Source of the DNA: Leuctra nigra
Lineage: Eukaryota > Arthropoda > Insecta > Plecoptera > Leuctridae
Direction of reading: 5' to 3'
Assembly (NCBI GenBank): GCA_934045905.1
Contig: OW203768.1
Coordinates: forward strand, 24,395,060 to 24,459,059
DNA length: 64,000 bases
Part shown: one piece after another, positions 22,501 to 35,094 of the stretch
Position numbering within the stretch: the stretch's first letter is position 1
Layout: each line of letters begins with the position of its first letter
Translations under genes and position numbers: made by a program
Notes under the pieces: generated by a model
What the model was told of the DNA's origin: nothing
What the model saw: the letters and a program-made list of their open reading frames with translations, nothing else
Databases searched by the model: none

Positions 22501-25500
22501 TTGGCCCTGGCTGGGATATTTAACACCAGAATGGAAGGCAATTGTGGAGACTGATTTGCTTGTTGATGCAGCTTGGCCGACATTGCACCGGTTACGGAGA
22601 GATGAACAGAGCGTACCAAGAGGTATTTTAAGGATTTTAAGAGACAAGGTGCTGTCATGTATCAGTCAATTTTGAAGACAAGATGACGCAATGTGATTCA
22701 TGCACATTCATCTAATTGGCCCTGGCTGGGATATTTAACACCTGAATGGAAGGCAATTGTGGAGACTGATTTGCTTGTTGATGCAGCTTGGCCGACATTG
22801 CACCGGTTACGGAGAGTAGAACAGAGCGTACCAAGAGGTATTCTTTAGGATTTTAAGAGACAAGGTGCTGTCATGTATGAGAGTCAATTTTGAAGACAAG
22901 ATGACGACAATGTGATTCATGCACATTCATCTAATTGGCCCTGGCTGGGATATTTAACACCTGAATGGAAGGCAATTGTAGAGACTGATTTGCTTGTTGA
23001 TGCAGCTTGGCCGACATTGCACCGGTTACGGAGAGATGAACAGAGCGTACCAAGAGGTATTCTTAAGGATTTTAAGAGACAAGGTGCTGTCATGTATCAG
23101 TCAATTTTGAAGACAAGATGACGCAATGTGATTCATGCACATTCATCTAATTGGCCCTGGCTGGGATATTTAACACCTGAATGGAAGGCAATTTTGGAGA
23201 CTGATTTGCTTGTTGATGCAGCTTGGCCGACATTGCACCGGTTACGGAGAGATGAAAAGAGCGTACCAAGAGGTATTCTTTAGGATTTTAAGGGACAAGG
23301 TGCTGTCATGTATGAGAGTCAATTTTAAAGACAAGATGACGCAAATGTGATTCATGCACATTTATCTAATTGGCCCTGGCTGGGATATTTAACACCTGAA
23401 TGGAAGGCAATTGAAGAGACTGATTTGCTTGTTGATGCAGCTTGGCTAACATTGCACCGGTTACGGAGAGATGAACAGAGCATTCCAAGAGGTATTCTTA
23501 AGGATTTTAGGGGACAAGGTGCTGTCATGTATCAGTTAATTTTGAAGACAATATGACGCAATGTGATTTATGCACATTCATCTAATTGGCCCTGGCTGGG
23601 ATAATATTTACACCTGAATGGAAGGCAATTGTGGAGACTGATTTGCTGGTTGATGCAGCTTGGCCGACATTGCACCGATTTTTAGAGATGAAAAGAGCGT
23701 ACCAAGAGGTATTCTTTAGGATTTTAAGGGACAAGGTGCTGTCATGTATGAGAGTCAATTTTGAAGACAAGATGACGCAAATGTGATTCATGCACATTCA
23801 TCTAATTGGCACTGGCTGGGATATTTAACACCTGAATGGAAGGCAATTGTGGAGACTGATTTGCTTGTTGATGCAGCTTGGACAACATTGCACCGGTTAC
23901 GGAGAGATGAATAGAGCATTCCAAGAGGTATTCTTAAGGATTTTATGGGACAAGGTGCTGTCATGCATGATAGTGAATTTTGATGACAGATGACGCAAAT
24001 GTAATTTAAATTATTCATGCACATATGTTGATGCAGCTTGGCCGACATTGCACCGGTTACGGAGAGATGAAATGAAACATACCAAGAGGTATTCTTTAGG
24101 ATTTTAAGAGACAAGGTGCTGTCATGCATGAGAGTCAATTTTGAAGACAAGATGACGCAAATGTGATTCATGCACATTCATCTAATTGGCCCTGGCTGGG
24201 ATATTTAACACCTGAATGGAAGGCAATTGTGGGGACTGATTTGCTTGTTGATGCAGCTTGGCCAACATTGCACCGGTTACGGAGAGATGAACAGAGCATT
24301 CCAAGAGGTATTCTTAAGGATTTTAAGGGACAAGGTGCTGTCATGTATGAGAGTCAATTTTGAAGACAAGATGACGACAATGTGATTCATGCACATTCAT
24401 CTAATTGGCCCTGGCTGGGATATTTAACACCAGAATGGAAGGCAATTGTGGAGACTGATTTGCTTGTTGATGCAGCTTGGCCGACATTGCACCGGTTACG
24501 GAGAGATGAACAGAGTGTACCAAGAGGTATTTTAAGGATTTTAAGAGACAAGGTGCTGTCATGTATCAGTCAATTTTGAAGACAAGATGACGCAATGTGA
24601 TTCATGCACATTCATCTAATTGGCCCTGGCTGGGATATTTAACACCTGAATGGAAGGCAATTGTGGAGACTGATTTGCTTGTTGATGCAGCTTGGCCGAC
24701 ATTGCACCGGTTACGGAGAGTAGAACAGAGCGTACCAAGAGGTATTCGTTAGGATTTTAAGAGACAAGGTGCTGTCATGTATGAGAGTCAATTTTGAAGA
24801 CAAGATGACGACAATGTGATTCATGCACATTTATCTAATTGGCCCTGGCTGGGATATTTAACACCTGAATGGAAGGCAATTGTAGAGACTGATTTGCTTG
24901 TTGATGCAGCTTGGACAACATTGCACCGGTTACGGAGAGATGAATAGAGCATTCCAAGAGGTATTCTTAAGGATTTTAGGGGACAAGGTGCTGTCATGTA
25001 TCAGTCAATTTTGAAGACAAGATGACGCAATGTGATTCATGCACATTCATCTAATTGGCCCTGGCTGGCATATTTAACACCTGAATGGAAGGCAATTGTG
25101 GAGACTGATTTGCTTGATGATGCAGCTTGGCCGGCATTGCACCGGTTACGGAGAGATGAAAAGAGCGTACCAAGAGGTATTCTTTAGGATTTTAAGAGAC
25201 AAGGTGCTGTCATGTATGAGAGTCAATTTTGAAGACAAGATGACGCAAATGTGATTCATGCACATTCATCTAATTGGCCCTGGCTGGGATATCTAACACC
25301 TGAATGGAAGGCAATTGTGGAGACTGATTTGCTTGTTGATGCAGCTTGGCCGACATTGCACCGGTTACGGAGAGATGAAAAGAGCGTACCAAGAGGTATT
25401 CTTTAGGATTTTAAGGGACAAGGTGCTGTCATGTATGAGAGTCAATTTTGAAGACAAGATGACGCAATGTGATTCATGCACATTCATCTAATTGGCCCTG

Positions 25501-27190
25501 GCTGGGATATTTAACACCTGAATGGAAGGCAATTGTGGAGACTGATTTGCTTGTTGATGCAGCTTGGCCAACATTGCACCGGTTACGGAGAGATGAACAG
25601 AGCATTCCAAGAGGTATACTTAAGGATTTTAGGGGACAAGGTGCTGTCATGCATGAGAGTGAATTTTGATGACAGATGACGAAAATGAAAGGTTAATGAT
25701 TCATGCACATATGTTGATTCAGCTTGGCCGACATTGCACCGGTTACGGAGAGATGAACAGAGCGTACCAAGAGGTATCCCTTTAGGATTTTAAGGGACAA
25801 CGTGCTGTCATGTATGAGAGTCAATTTTGAAGACAAGATGAAGCAACATGTAAGGTAAATGATTCATGCACATATGTTTATGCAGCTTGGCCGACATTGC
25901 ACCGGTTACGGAGAGATGAACAGAGCATTCCAAGAGGTTTCCCTTTAGGATTTTAAGGGACAACGTGCTGTCATGTATGAGAGTCAATTTTGAAGACAAG
26001 ATGAAGCAACATGTAAGGTAAATGATTCATACACATATGTTGATGCAGCTTGGTAGACATTGCACCGGTTACGGAGAGATGAACAGAGCGTACCATTCTC
26101 TTAAGGATTTTAAGGGTCAAGGTGCTGTCATGTAAGAGAGTGAATTTAAAAGACAAGATATGCAAATGTAAGGTAAATGATTCATGCACATATGTGGATG
26201 CAGCTTGGCCGACATTGCACCGGTTACGGAAAGATGAACAGAGCATTCCAAGAGGTTTCCGTTAGGATTTTAAGGGACAACGTGCTGTCATGTATGAGAG
26301 TCAATTTTGAAGACAAGATGAAGCAACATGTAAGGTAAATGATTCATGCACATATGTTGATGCAGCTTGGCCGACATTGCACCGGTTACGGAGAGATGAA
26401 CAGATCATTCCAAGAGGTATCCCTTTAAGATTTTAAGGGACAACGTGCTGTCATGTATGAGAGTCAATTTTGAAGACAAGATGAAGCAACATGTAAGGTA
26501 AATGATTCATGCACATATGTTGATGCAGCTTGGTAGACATTGCACCGGTTACGGAGAGATGAACAGAGCGTACCATTCTCTTAAGGATTTTAAGGGTCAA
26601 GGTGCTGTCATGTATGAGAGTCAATTTTGAAGACAAGATGACCCAAATGTAAGGTAAATGATTCATGCACATATGTTGATGCAGCTTGGCCGACATTGCA
26701 CCGGTTACGGAGAGATGAATGAAGCGTACCAAGAGGTATTCTTTAGGATTTTAAGAGACAAGGTGCTGTCATGTATGAGAGTCAATTTTGAAGACAAGAT
26801 GACGCAAATGTGATTCATGCACATTCATCTAATTGGCCCTGGCTGGGATATTTAACACCTGAATGGAAGGCAATTGTGGAGACTGATTTGCTTGTTGATG
26901 CAGCTTGGCCAACATTGCACCGGTTACGAAGAGATAACGGAGCGTGGCAAGAGGTATTCTTTTAAATTTTAAATTTTAAGGGACAAGTTGCTGTCATGTA
27001 TGAGAGTGAATTTTGATGACAGATGTCGCAAATGTAAGGTAAATGATTCATGCACATATGTTGATGCAGCTTGGCCGACATTGCACCGGTTACGGAGAGA
27101 TGGACGCGGCACACCAAGAGGTATCCCTTTAGGAGTTTAAGGTACAAGATGCTGCCATTTATGAGAGTGAATTTTTATGACAAGATGTCG
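19548..27190 (+). repeat. Tandem satellite array, about 38 units in long and short forms
   Basis: Units begin GATTCATGCACA. Long units are mostly 215-221 bp, with a few of 227-233 bp, and alternate between about 219 and 216 bp, forming a dimer of about 435 bp. Short units (152-163 bp) lack about 66 bp between CATTCATC and TTGTTGATGC. They cluster at 25698-26812, with single ones at 19548, 21454 and 24013. Long units translate to IHAHSSNWPWLGYLTPEWK and then DLLVDAAWPTLHRLRRDEQ, about 60 codons, always closed by TGA in the tail and sometimes by an extra TAG. Large-scale duplication is present. Open frames on either strand are by-products of the repeat, though coding ancestry of the monomer is possible. 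Confidence 0.95.
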
Positions 27191-29090
27191 CATTGTTTCT
27201 ACATACCTACACGTCACATACCACCAGAACTTTATTTCCATTGAGGCTTGTCCATTTTGCACAATTGTTTAAACCTAGATCTACATTGTTTCATTTGTAC
27301 AGTTAATATTTTTATAATATAACGAGGAGATGTTATTATAATCAATGTTCAACTTTTAATCTAGATGTCTTGAAACTGTCCCGAATCCAAGTTTTTACTG
27401 ACATGTTCTTGACGTTAATTATTTATTTTACTAATTGTTTTCTTCAATATAATGATAATAAACTATTTTCTTCACTATTTTGTTAATAACTATACCTTCT
27501 CTTCATCAATACTAAAATACCTCCATTAATGAATCCTCCAACTCAGAAAACGAATTACGTAAATTCTAGTTTCTAGTCGCGCCAATGACGATGTAATTCT
27601 ACACTCGGCAATGACGTAACAAGAGGTTCCACTGACAACGATCGACGGAAGATTCAATAACACGATCTTTTATTCAATAAAACTGATAGGTACTTGATAC
27701 CCGTTATTTCCATTATTTTATGTGAGTAGGTAAAGTTAGACAGCATATACTATTTTCGGTGTTACAACTGCCAAGAAAGTTACAAGTTATGTTTAGCTAT
27801 AATCGACCTTGACCATGTGTACATTTTATTTAGATAGATTAGATAGATTATTGTGGTTTAACGGCGCGTCAACGACGAGTTTCCTTCAGAAGGACTTGAT
27901 CAAGAATCCCTCTGTTGATGGCGTGGAATCGGAAACTGAAATAATTTCTTGAATTACACTTCTCTAGGATTAGTTGATTTCACTGTGACAGTTTTGTAGA
28001 ATTAATTTGTATCGGCTGCTATTTGTATTGTATTTCTCATACCAATCTGTATGTTTTACTTTTTTTTTATCTTTCATAATTTAAAAATGCAAACTTTCTG
28101 ATTCTGAAATAATTAACACTTGTGTATTGAAAATTGAAATTTGTATCAGTTGCTATTTTGCATTTGTCATACCAATCTCACTTTGTAAGTTTTTTTTATC
28201 TTTCATTATTTAAAAATGCAAATTTTTGGAAATATTGATAAACAGTTGACAATGACATTATTATTTATTAAGTTACCAATTGTCATTTGAAAGGCAGCAT
28301 TTCAGTGAAAGATTGTAAGATGGAACATTAATCTATTTGATTTTTTATTACTTCTCCAATAAACATGTTTTACATGGCATCAATAACTTGTTTCAACATG
28401 TTATTTATTTGTTTCCTATACTAAATCCCACTTATGAATTCAAAAATCTATTTCATTAGCCTGAGCCCACACATTTCAGTTAGATCATCACTTCACTTGG
28501 TTGATTTTGCCAATCTAGTTTTTAAAAAAAGGCGCCATTTTAGCATGCAGGTATACCAACCATGTCGGTGTTACCAACATTAGTTTGAACAAAAATGATA
28601 CAAGAAAATTACTGTTTTATCGACCTAATATTCAAATCGATTTAATTCGATTAATTAATCGATTATACTATAGATAATCGAATTAATAATCGATTTGAAA
28701 AAAATAATCGTTGAACATCCCTATTTATGTAATAGCATTTTCTTTAAAAAATTTAAACCAAGCTCTGTTAAATGATTATCAAAAGTCACAAAATTACACC
28801 CTTTCGACCAATCCTTCCTATTTGTAATGAATCTAGTTGCGCTATTCTGAATGGATTCTAATTTTGCTATATTGAATATATTGAATATATATTGAAAATA
28901 TTGCTATATTGCTATTTTGAATAGACAAGGAAGATAACACGGATTGAGTTTTGATAATAATGACGATGACTTACTTTTAACATAGAAAATGCTGTCGGGC
29001 AGTGCTCTACTTCACAATATAGTGACGTTGCTTTCCACAATCGGTCTGGAATCACATTTCTTGAAAGATTCACACATCATTCATAGGTTG
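27191..29090. other. AT-rich intergenic DNA with repeat fragments
   Basis: The stretch contains the first about 40 bp of dispersed repeat B at 27843-27885. It also has a tandem-like pair of related segments near 28000-28070 and 28140-28210 (both with TTTGTAT, CATACCAATCT and ATCTTTCAT). An ATCGATT-rich palindrome lies at 28635-28702. No gene was recognised. Confidence 0.5.
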
Positions 29091-29092
29091 TT

Positions 29093-31261
29093 AACTGGAG
29101 ACCGCTAACCCTTGGTCCCACCTTGGGGAAACTCTATGGCGGCATTCTTGCTGACAGGTTGTCTAAGTGGGCGTGTCTGAACGGTGTCATTTCTCCTATG
29201 CAAAAAGGATTTCTAGAATATGAAGGATGTCTGGAACACAATTTTGTGCTTCAATCCATGATAGACAATACCCGTTTGCACCCGACCAGCGAGCTGTGCA
29301 TTGCATGGCTCGACCTGGCGAATGCATTCGGCTCAGTCCCACATGCATTGATTCGCGGGGCGCTCCACAGTCTCCCATGTCCCCGGGAAATACTTGACAT
29401 AGTGACAGACATGTACGAGGGCAGCACGACGACAATCAGGGCGAACCAAGGGTACACTGCGGGCCGGCGTGAAGCAGGGCTGTCCATTGAGCCCCATTCT
29501 GTTCAACCTGGCTATTGAGCCAGTCATCAGGGCCATTGCTGCGCGCGCGAGCGATCTGGGTGTGTCTGTGCACGGCGCAGGCATCTCTGTGCTCGCCTAC
29601 GCGGATGACCTGGTGGTGGCTGCGCGCGATGAGGCCTCATTGCACACCATATTGGCTGTCAGCAGCGAGGCGGCGACGTGGTCCGGCTTGCGCTTCAAAC
29701 CACCGGAGTGTGCGTCTCTCCATATCCTAAATAACCGTGTCCTACTAACAGTATTCTCTATTCAGGACGGTGACATGAAGACGCTGGCAGAGGGCGAGAC
29801 CTACTCCCACCTGGATGGGCCCACGGGTTCCCGTGTTGCACAGAACCCGACGGAGGAGCTCGCCACTATGCAGCGGGAGCTGGAACTAATAAATAGATCA
29901 TCCCCTTTTAGTCCCATGGCAGAAACTGGACGACGTGCGTGTATTCTTGTTGTCTAAGTTAGAGTTTATTATGCGGGGAGGCATTATGCGCAAAACCCGC
30001 TTCATATCCTTTGACAAGCAGGTAAAGGAGTGTGCCAAGCGGTGGATGAATCTGCCCCGTACAGCGAGCAACGAGGTGGTTTACCTCGGCATGCACAAGG
30101 GAGGGGCAGGTCTTCTGCCGCTGGCGGACTTGGTTGACGTGCTTGCCGTCGTGCACCCGTTCCGACTACTACCAGGTAAAGACCCGATCTGCAGCGAGAT
30201 CGCACGCAACTTGCTGCGGGCCGCCGTCCGAAAGAGGCTGGGAAAGGAGCGAACTCCAGAAGAAATCTGCATGTTCCTATCAGGAAACATGGAGGGCGAC
30301 TACTCCCGCGTCGATGGATCGTACAGTACAATCTGGACGCAGACCAGAACGGCGACGCGCCGACTTAGCACACGGATTGGCTGCCATTGGGCATACGACC
30401 AAGCTGCGGACGAGATTACTCTCCGTATTTCTGTTCCAGACAAGGAGGATTTTTAAATTGGATAAACTATCAGCTGCGGAAAAAACTAGTAGTATCAGAA
30501 TTTATTACAGAGTTCCTGTTGGCTTGCATGAACTTGATGCCAACTCCTACGGGCCGCAGGACCGCGGGATCATCGCGAAGGCGCTGCGGTCCGCGCTGAG
30601 GCTACAATACAAGCAGAGCCTACTTCGAAAGCCGGACGAGGGGAAGGCGTTCACACTAACAACCGCGTGGGATTCCTCGAACCACTTCCTGACTGAGAAA
30701 AAGTACACTCGTTTCTGTGACTGGCGCTTTATCCATCGCGCGCGCCTCCACACCGTGCCTCTCAATGGAGCTCGGCGCTTCGGGAACGGGCCCAGGAACT
30801 GCAGAGGGTGCCCCTATGACAACGAGACCCTTCCCCATGTGCTGAACCATTGCATGAGGCACTCCGCCGCGATGACGCTGAGGCACAACTCCATCCAGAA
30901 CCGCCTTATCAGCGCAATCCCCAGCAAAGTGATGAACGCTGTCACCCTTCTGGTGAACAGGATGACGGGGGTCAATAGCCTCCGACACGACATTAAGATG
31001 ATCAACGAGCAACTCCACACCTCCCACCTGATCGACGTGACAGTCCCCTTTGAGAGAGAACCTACATTCTCAAACTTTTATGTTGCACATAACCTGAAGA
31101 TCCAAATGAGAAGCAAGTCAAAATTGTCTAGGAGGATAAATGATTCCTGTACGACTGACATGGAAGAGTATGAAGGAATCGATACCTCTAATAATGAGAT
31201 CCTCGTTGACGATGATTCAGATGAAGAAAGTGTAAGCATTCTGTCTGATGATGATGATTGA
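29093..31261 (+). pseudogene. Non-LTR retrotransposon RT with C-terminal CCHC region (R2/R4-type group)
   Basis: The reading begins within the RT fingers (NWRPLTLGPTLGKLYGG), so the 5' part is missing. It continues through QKGFLEYEGCLEHN, WLDLANAFGSVPH, KQGCPLSPILFNLA and the catalytic AYADDLVVAA (29595). The thumb region contains PWQKLDDVRVFLLSKLEF, and about 30800-30856 holds CRGCPYDNETLPHVLNHC (CX2CX8HX4C). The zinc-binding motif after the RT, followed by a segment with IDVTVPFE, fits elements that carry a restriction-enzyme-like endonuclease rather than an AP endonuclease. Single-base frameshifts occur near 29465, 29895 and 30450. An acidic tail (DDDSDEESVSILSDDDD) ends at the stop. The exact clade (R2, R4, NeSL, Utopia) needs phylogeny. 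Confidence 0.82.
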
Positions 31262-33675
31262 AGAGTACACCTTTGATATGAACACGCTATTGCATCGCAA
31301 TAGTTGAGTGAACTGGGGAGTTAACAATATCAATATCAGTATCAATATCAGAATCATTAAGTAATTTAATTACCCATTAAGTATTAATCATCACGTGTGG
31401 TGTGATCAATGATAATTAAAGCCAAATATTATATCCTACCTAATCAGTATGTGCGTAATTGCTTGTGGTACGACATGCCAGATAATTAAGTTATATATTA
31501 GGTAACCTTAACTTATTTGGTATCTTTTAATATTTTGTTCCTTAACTATTCAATTCATAAGATATTTATTTAGCAATTTGCTACTATAATACTTCATTTA
31601 CATTTATAATAACTAATAATATTTACAACCTCAGTTCTTTTATATACCTAATACAGTAATACATTCTACTTACAAAAATATTATAATTACATTTTCTTAT
31701 ATTTAATGGGTCTTATTATATTCTTTAATGCCGTTATGCCGTTATTATCATGTTTTATTTGTTTGTTTTATTAATAAATTACAAAAACAATAAGTATTTT
31801 CTAGTGTACTTGAATATGAATATTGATTAAAATTATGAAAAAATGCGATGCATTTCATTTAAGAGCTATATTTTCACATTTTTCAAAAACTTTCCAATAA
31901 TTTCCAGAAGTTTTCATCGGAAATTTCTCATTCATATTTTTCCGGAAAATCCCATCCCTAACCTGAAGTGACCAGGAACCGATCTGTGGATTGGACTTTT
32001 CTTGAAAAGAAAACACAGTATTTTGAGAACCCCTTAGAGAGCGCAACCCAAGAGAAGGCTCGGCATTACAATGGGGCATCGTGCGCACGCAGATACGGGA
32101 ACGGGACGTGAAGAAGGGGACGGGAAAAAATGTTGTTTTCCAAACCACAGATCGCCTGCTGGTCCCTATACCATATTTCATTCAACAACATAGATAACTG
32201 GTCCCTTCACTTCAAAGTACCACTCCCATATCTTTCCCTAATTAAACCATTGTGTTCCACAAACGAGTCGCACAAATTCTCGCAGACTAGCCCCACTAGC
32301 TAAGGTAGCAGCCGTCGGGTGACAACCGCTCGAGGACTTGTCAAATAAACTGAAGAAACTTATTGCTAGGAACCAATATGTATTACAGTCTGCTGGTCGG
32401 AGACGTGGCATCAACGCAAATAGCCTGATGTTAGCCATACAGTCTGTATCAATATCCCACAGGAATGCAGGACATCAGCCAAGAAGGATGAATCATCATG
32501 GATGTTAATCAAGTAGCCATGAAGTACACGTGCACTGGAGGGGGGATTGGGCATGTCAAAGTTTGTCACCGTATGCGTCATGAGCGAGTGTTGTCATGTC
32601 TTTTGGTTGGTTCTCTTTGGAAGATGTCAATCATATAACCCTTTATTTATGAAATGTAGAACAGTCTACATTATACGTGAAATATATTTAAAGTAACATT
32701 ATTTTGCTTAATTTAATGCTAAAATTTAATTAATTAATTAATTTACAAATTAATTATTAAATTATTTACTATTTATTTACTAATTAATAATTTACAAAGC
32801 AATGTATGCTTAATTTTTTTGATAATTTAGTTTCTTTCCACAGACGCCTGTGCTCCTTCTGTCGGATTGTTAGCTTTGCCCATTCCCTATCAAACCAGTG
32901 AGCCAAGAAAGCCCCGCTGCCAGCATTCCACTGAGTAACTAGGGTAGGGTACTTCCCCTCCCGCAGCTCCAGTTCATTGCACTGTACTCGATACGTTACG
33001 AATTTTGCGATGTGCAGTCAAAATTTCTACCGAAACGAAAGTAAATAATGCAAAAATATTAAATACACCTTCTTCAGCTTTGTTAACGGTGCTGACAAAG
33101 AGAAAGGAAATCGCAACTGTTGGGGAGGGGGGGGGGGGGGGGGGGGAGTGAACCTGATCTCAGAGAGTGGTGATGAAAGCGAAGAAGAAATAGTTACTTT
33201 TTAAGAGCCCAGGTTCAGAGATACTAAAAAAAACGCTAGAAATGTTCATTCAATTTTAATAGTGAAGTGTCACCATTACGCCCCCAACTGACTAAAATAA
33301 ATGCATATGATATGCATACATATGTTTACAATATCACGACTACAAAGAAATCCCTCGAAGTCGTGGTAATAGTCTACCGCAATGCATCAAGGAAATAAAT
33401 GGCGATCAATTATTCAAATCTATAATAAAAGTATTTCTAATAAAAAAGGGGATCTATTCAATGGATGGATGTTATACATTATGTGATTCTCATGTGTGTG
33501 GTTTCGGAATAGGCTAGTTGGCCTAATTATTTTATTTTATAAATGTATGACTGTTTTGTCTTAATGTGTAATTTGATTATTGTTTGTGTTCTAGATTCTG
33601 ACTTTACATATACATTTTGTGGAAAAACATTTCAAGCCTTGTGTTTGCGATGTCTATATATGACCTAAGTAAGAG
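31262..33675. other. AT-rich intergenic DNA
   Basis: No gene was recognised. The left part may be the retrotransposon 3' UTR. A run of 20 G occurs at 33127-33146. Short open frames at 31855-32181 and 32238-32438 show no domain features. Confidence 0.5.
33127..33146 (+). repeat. Poly(G) tract
   Basis: Twenty consecutive G, preceded by GGGGA. It is one of four G/C homopolymers of 17 or more in this window. Confidence 0.95.
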
Positions 33676-34082
33676 ATTACATTAATTTGGTTTAACGGCG
33701 CGTCAACGACGAGGTTATATTGCGCACATTATTTTTATATTTAACTTTGTTGAACAAAATTGGAGGATATAGGAAGGGTTCGACCTAACGGGCCCGATCC
33801 GGGGGAGTCCAGCACTGGTAGGAAGGCCAGGCCGGAATGGGAACGGACCAGGGGGTGTGAGGAACCGGGCCAGCGGAACCCGATTTCAGGGGGATCACCA
33901 TCTCGAGGGGGAAGGCCGGCCCGAGGGGACCGCAAATTCAAGAGAGGGCATGGATAGGTCGACCCTGGCTGCTTTTTGTCTGTGGCCTCACCACTGACCT
34001 GTCAGGCATGGGTAGCCCTTACATGGATCATTCGCCAACACAAACCCCATCACCGCGATAAGGTGGCAGCCGTCGTTGGGGC
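33676..34082 (+). repeat. Dispersed repeat B, copy 2
   Basis: This is the closest match to the copy at 5771-6222. It shares the start TTGGTTTAACGGCGCGTCAA, the GGGCCCGATCCGGGGGAG block, and the ending GATAAGGTGGCAGCCGTC. An internal string present in copy 1 (ACATGAGCATATGCTCGCCG) is missing here. A/T-rich simple sequence with AATAAATAAA follows, consistent with a retroposed tail. Confidence 0.7.
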
Positions 34083-34214
34083 TTAGTAAGAGAAATATAA
34101 TAAATAAATAAAATAATAATAATGTAAATAAACAGCGCGAAAAACCACACGAGTAATGTTGAAGCAATGCTTCGTGTTAAATACGGAGCGGGGAGCGGCA
34201 CGGGGACACGTCTG

Positions 34215-34620
34215 ACACGTTGAGCCTCCGACTGCCGACTAACAATAACAACCTCAGCACAGCGCGGCTGGCTGGTGATTTCAGGACAGCTTCAGGGAGT
34301 TTACACAATTTTTCGAGAACAAAACCACAAGTGTCTGTGCAAATTCATGGACTTTAACATTTTATAATCAGAACAATAGTATTTTTTATTGTTGTAGCGA
34401 CGTGAATGTTTCCATTTGACACTTTTGAAACATACATGCTTTCTTAATAGTTTCTCCCTCACTCTTGAAGCCTCCGTACGAAAAGCTGCCCGCGCGATGC
34501 AATGTATTTATTGGACGATGCTCCAAATAGTATCTGTGATTTCTTATTCAAGAGCACATTTACTAAATTAGAGACACGATGTTGAGAAATTGGTATTTTA
34601 AGATCACAGCAATGCATTGT
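34215..34620 (+). repeat. Dispersed repeat C, copy 1 (uninterrupted)
   Basis: It starts TGAGCCTCCGACTGCCGAC and ends near GAGAAATTGGTA. The copy at 40462-41405 contains the same two halves separated by a 538-bp insertion, so this copy supplies the empty site (around 34465-34475). No ORF is present. Confidence 0.75.
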
Positions 34621-35094
34621 GGTCACAAGGACCCACGACTATGTATTAATGGCGGCGCCATAAACGTCACCAGAAAATCCAGGTAAATAATTCACTAATT
34701 GTGATTTTTAACAACATTAAATAGCAAACTAATATAGCGCCCTCATTTTGAATTGATGATAAGTATCTAATAACTTTTCCCATCGACCAACACCATAGCC
34801 TTACTTCTCTTACTTACACTCAGTAAAAGTCCATCCAACCTCAAACGTAGAATACAATTATCTAAATAGATACGATATTGTAAATTTGCAACTGCATTAC
34901 AATACAGCTGGTTTTTGTCATGTCAATGGGCGTGATGCGACATCCCAACTTGATAACTAGGTAAGCGTAAAGCTGGTATAACCCGGCTGTGATTATTGAT
35001 TCATTAGTGTTGTTTTATGGTGCGTCGACAGCGAGGTCTTTATCCACACATTAAGGAGGGACCATCAGATTAATCACAGCCTTCCTAAAAAATC

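Noticed and set aside
19548..27190. Multiple small genes on both strands within the satellite
   Set aside because: All frames are the same repeat unit read again. Each stops at a fixed TGA and lacks any splice or start context. Minus-strand frames overlap the same repeats.
28635..28702. ATCGATT-rich palindrome as a regulatory site
   Set aside because: It is low in complexity and AT-rich; no neighbouring gene or defined ends support a function.
29196..31027. Minus-strand ORFs opposite the R2/R4-type element
   Set aside because: They are shadows of the GC-rich coding frames, with no domain features.
32238..32600. Possible host exon near 32400-32580
   Set aside because: Short coding-like words on the plus strand lack splice sites and are broken by stops; no family was recognised.
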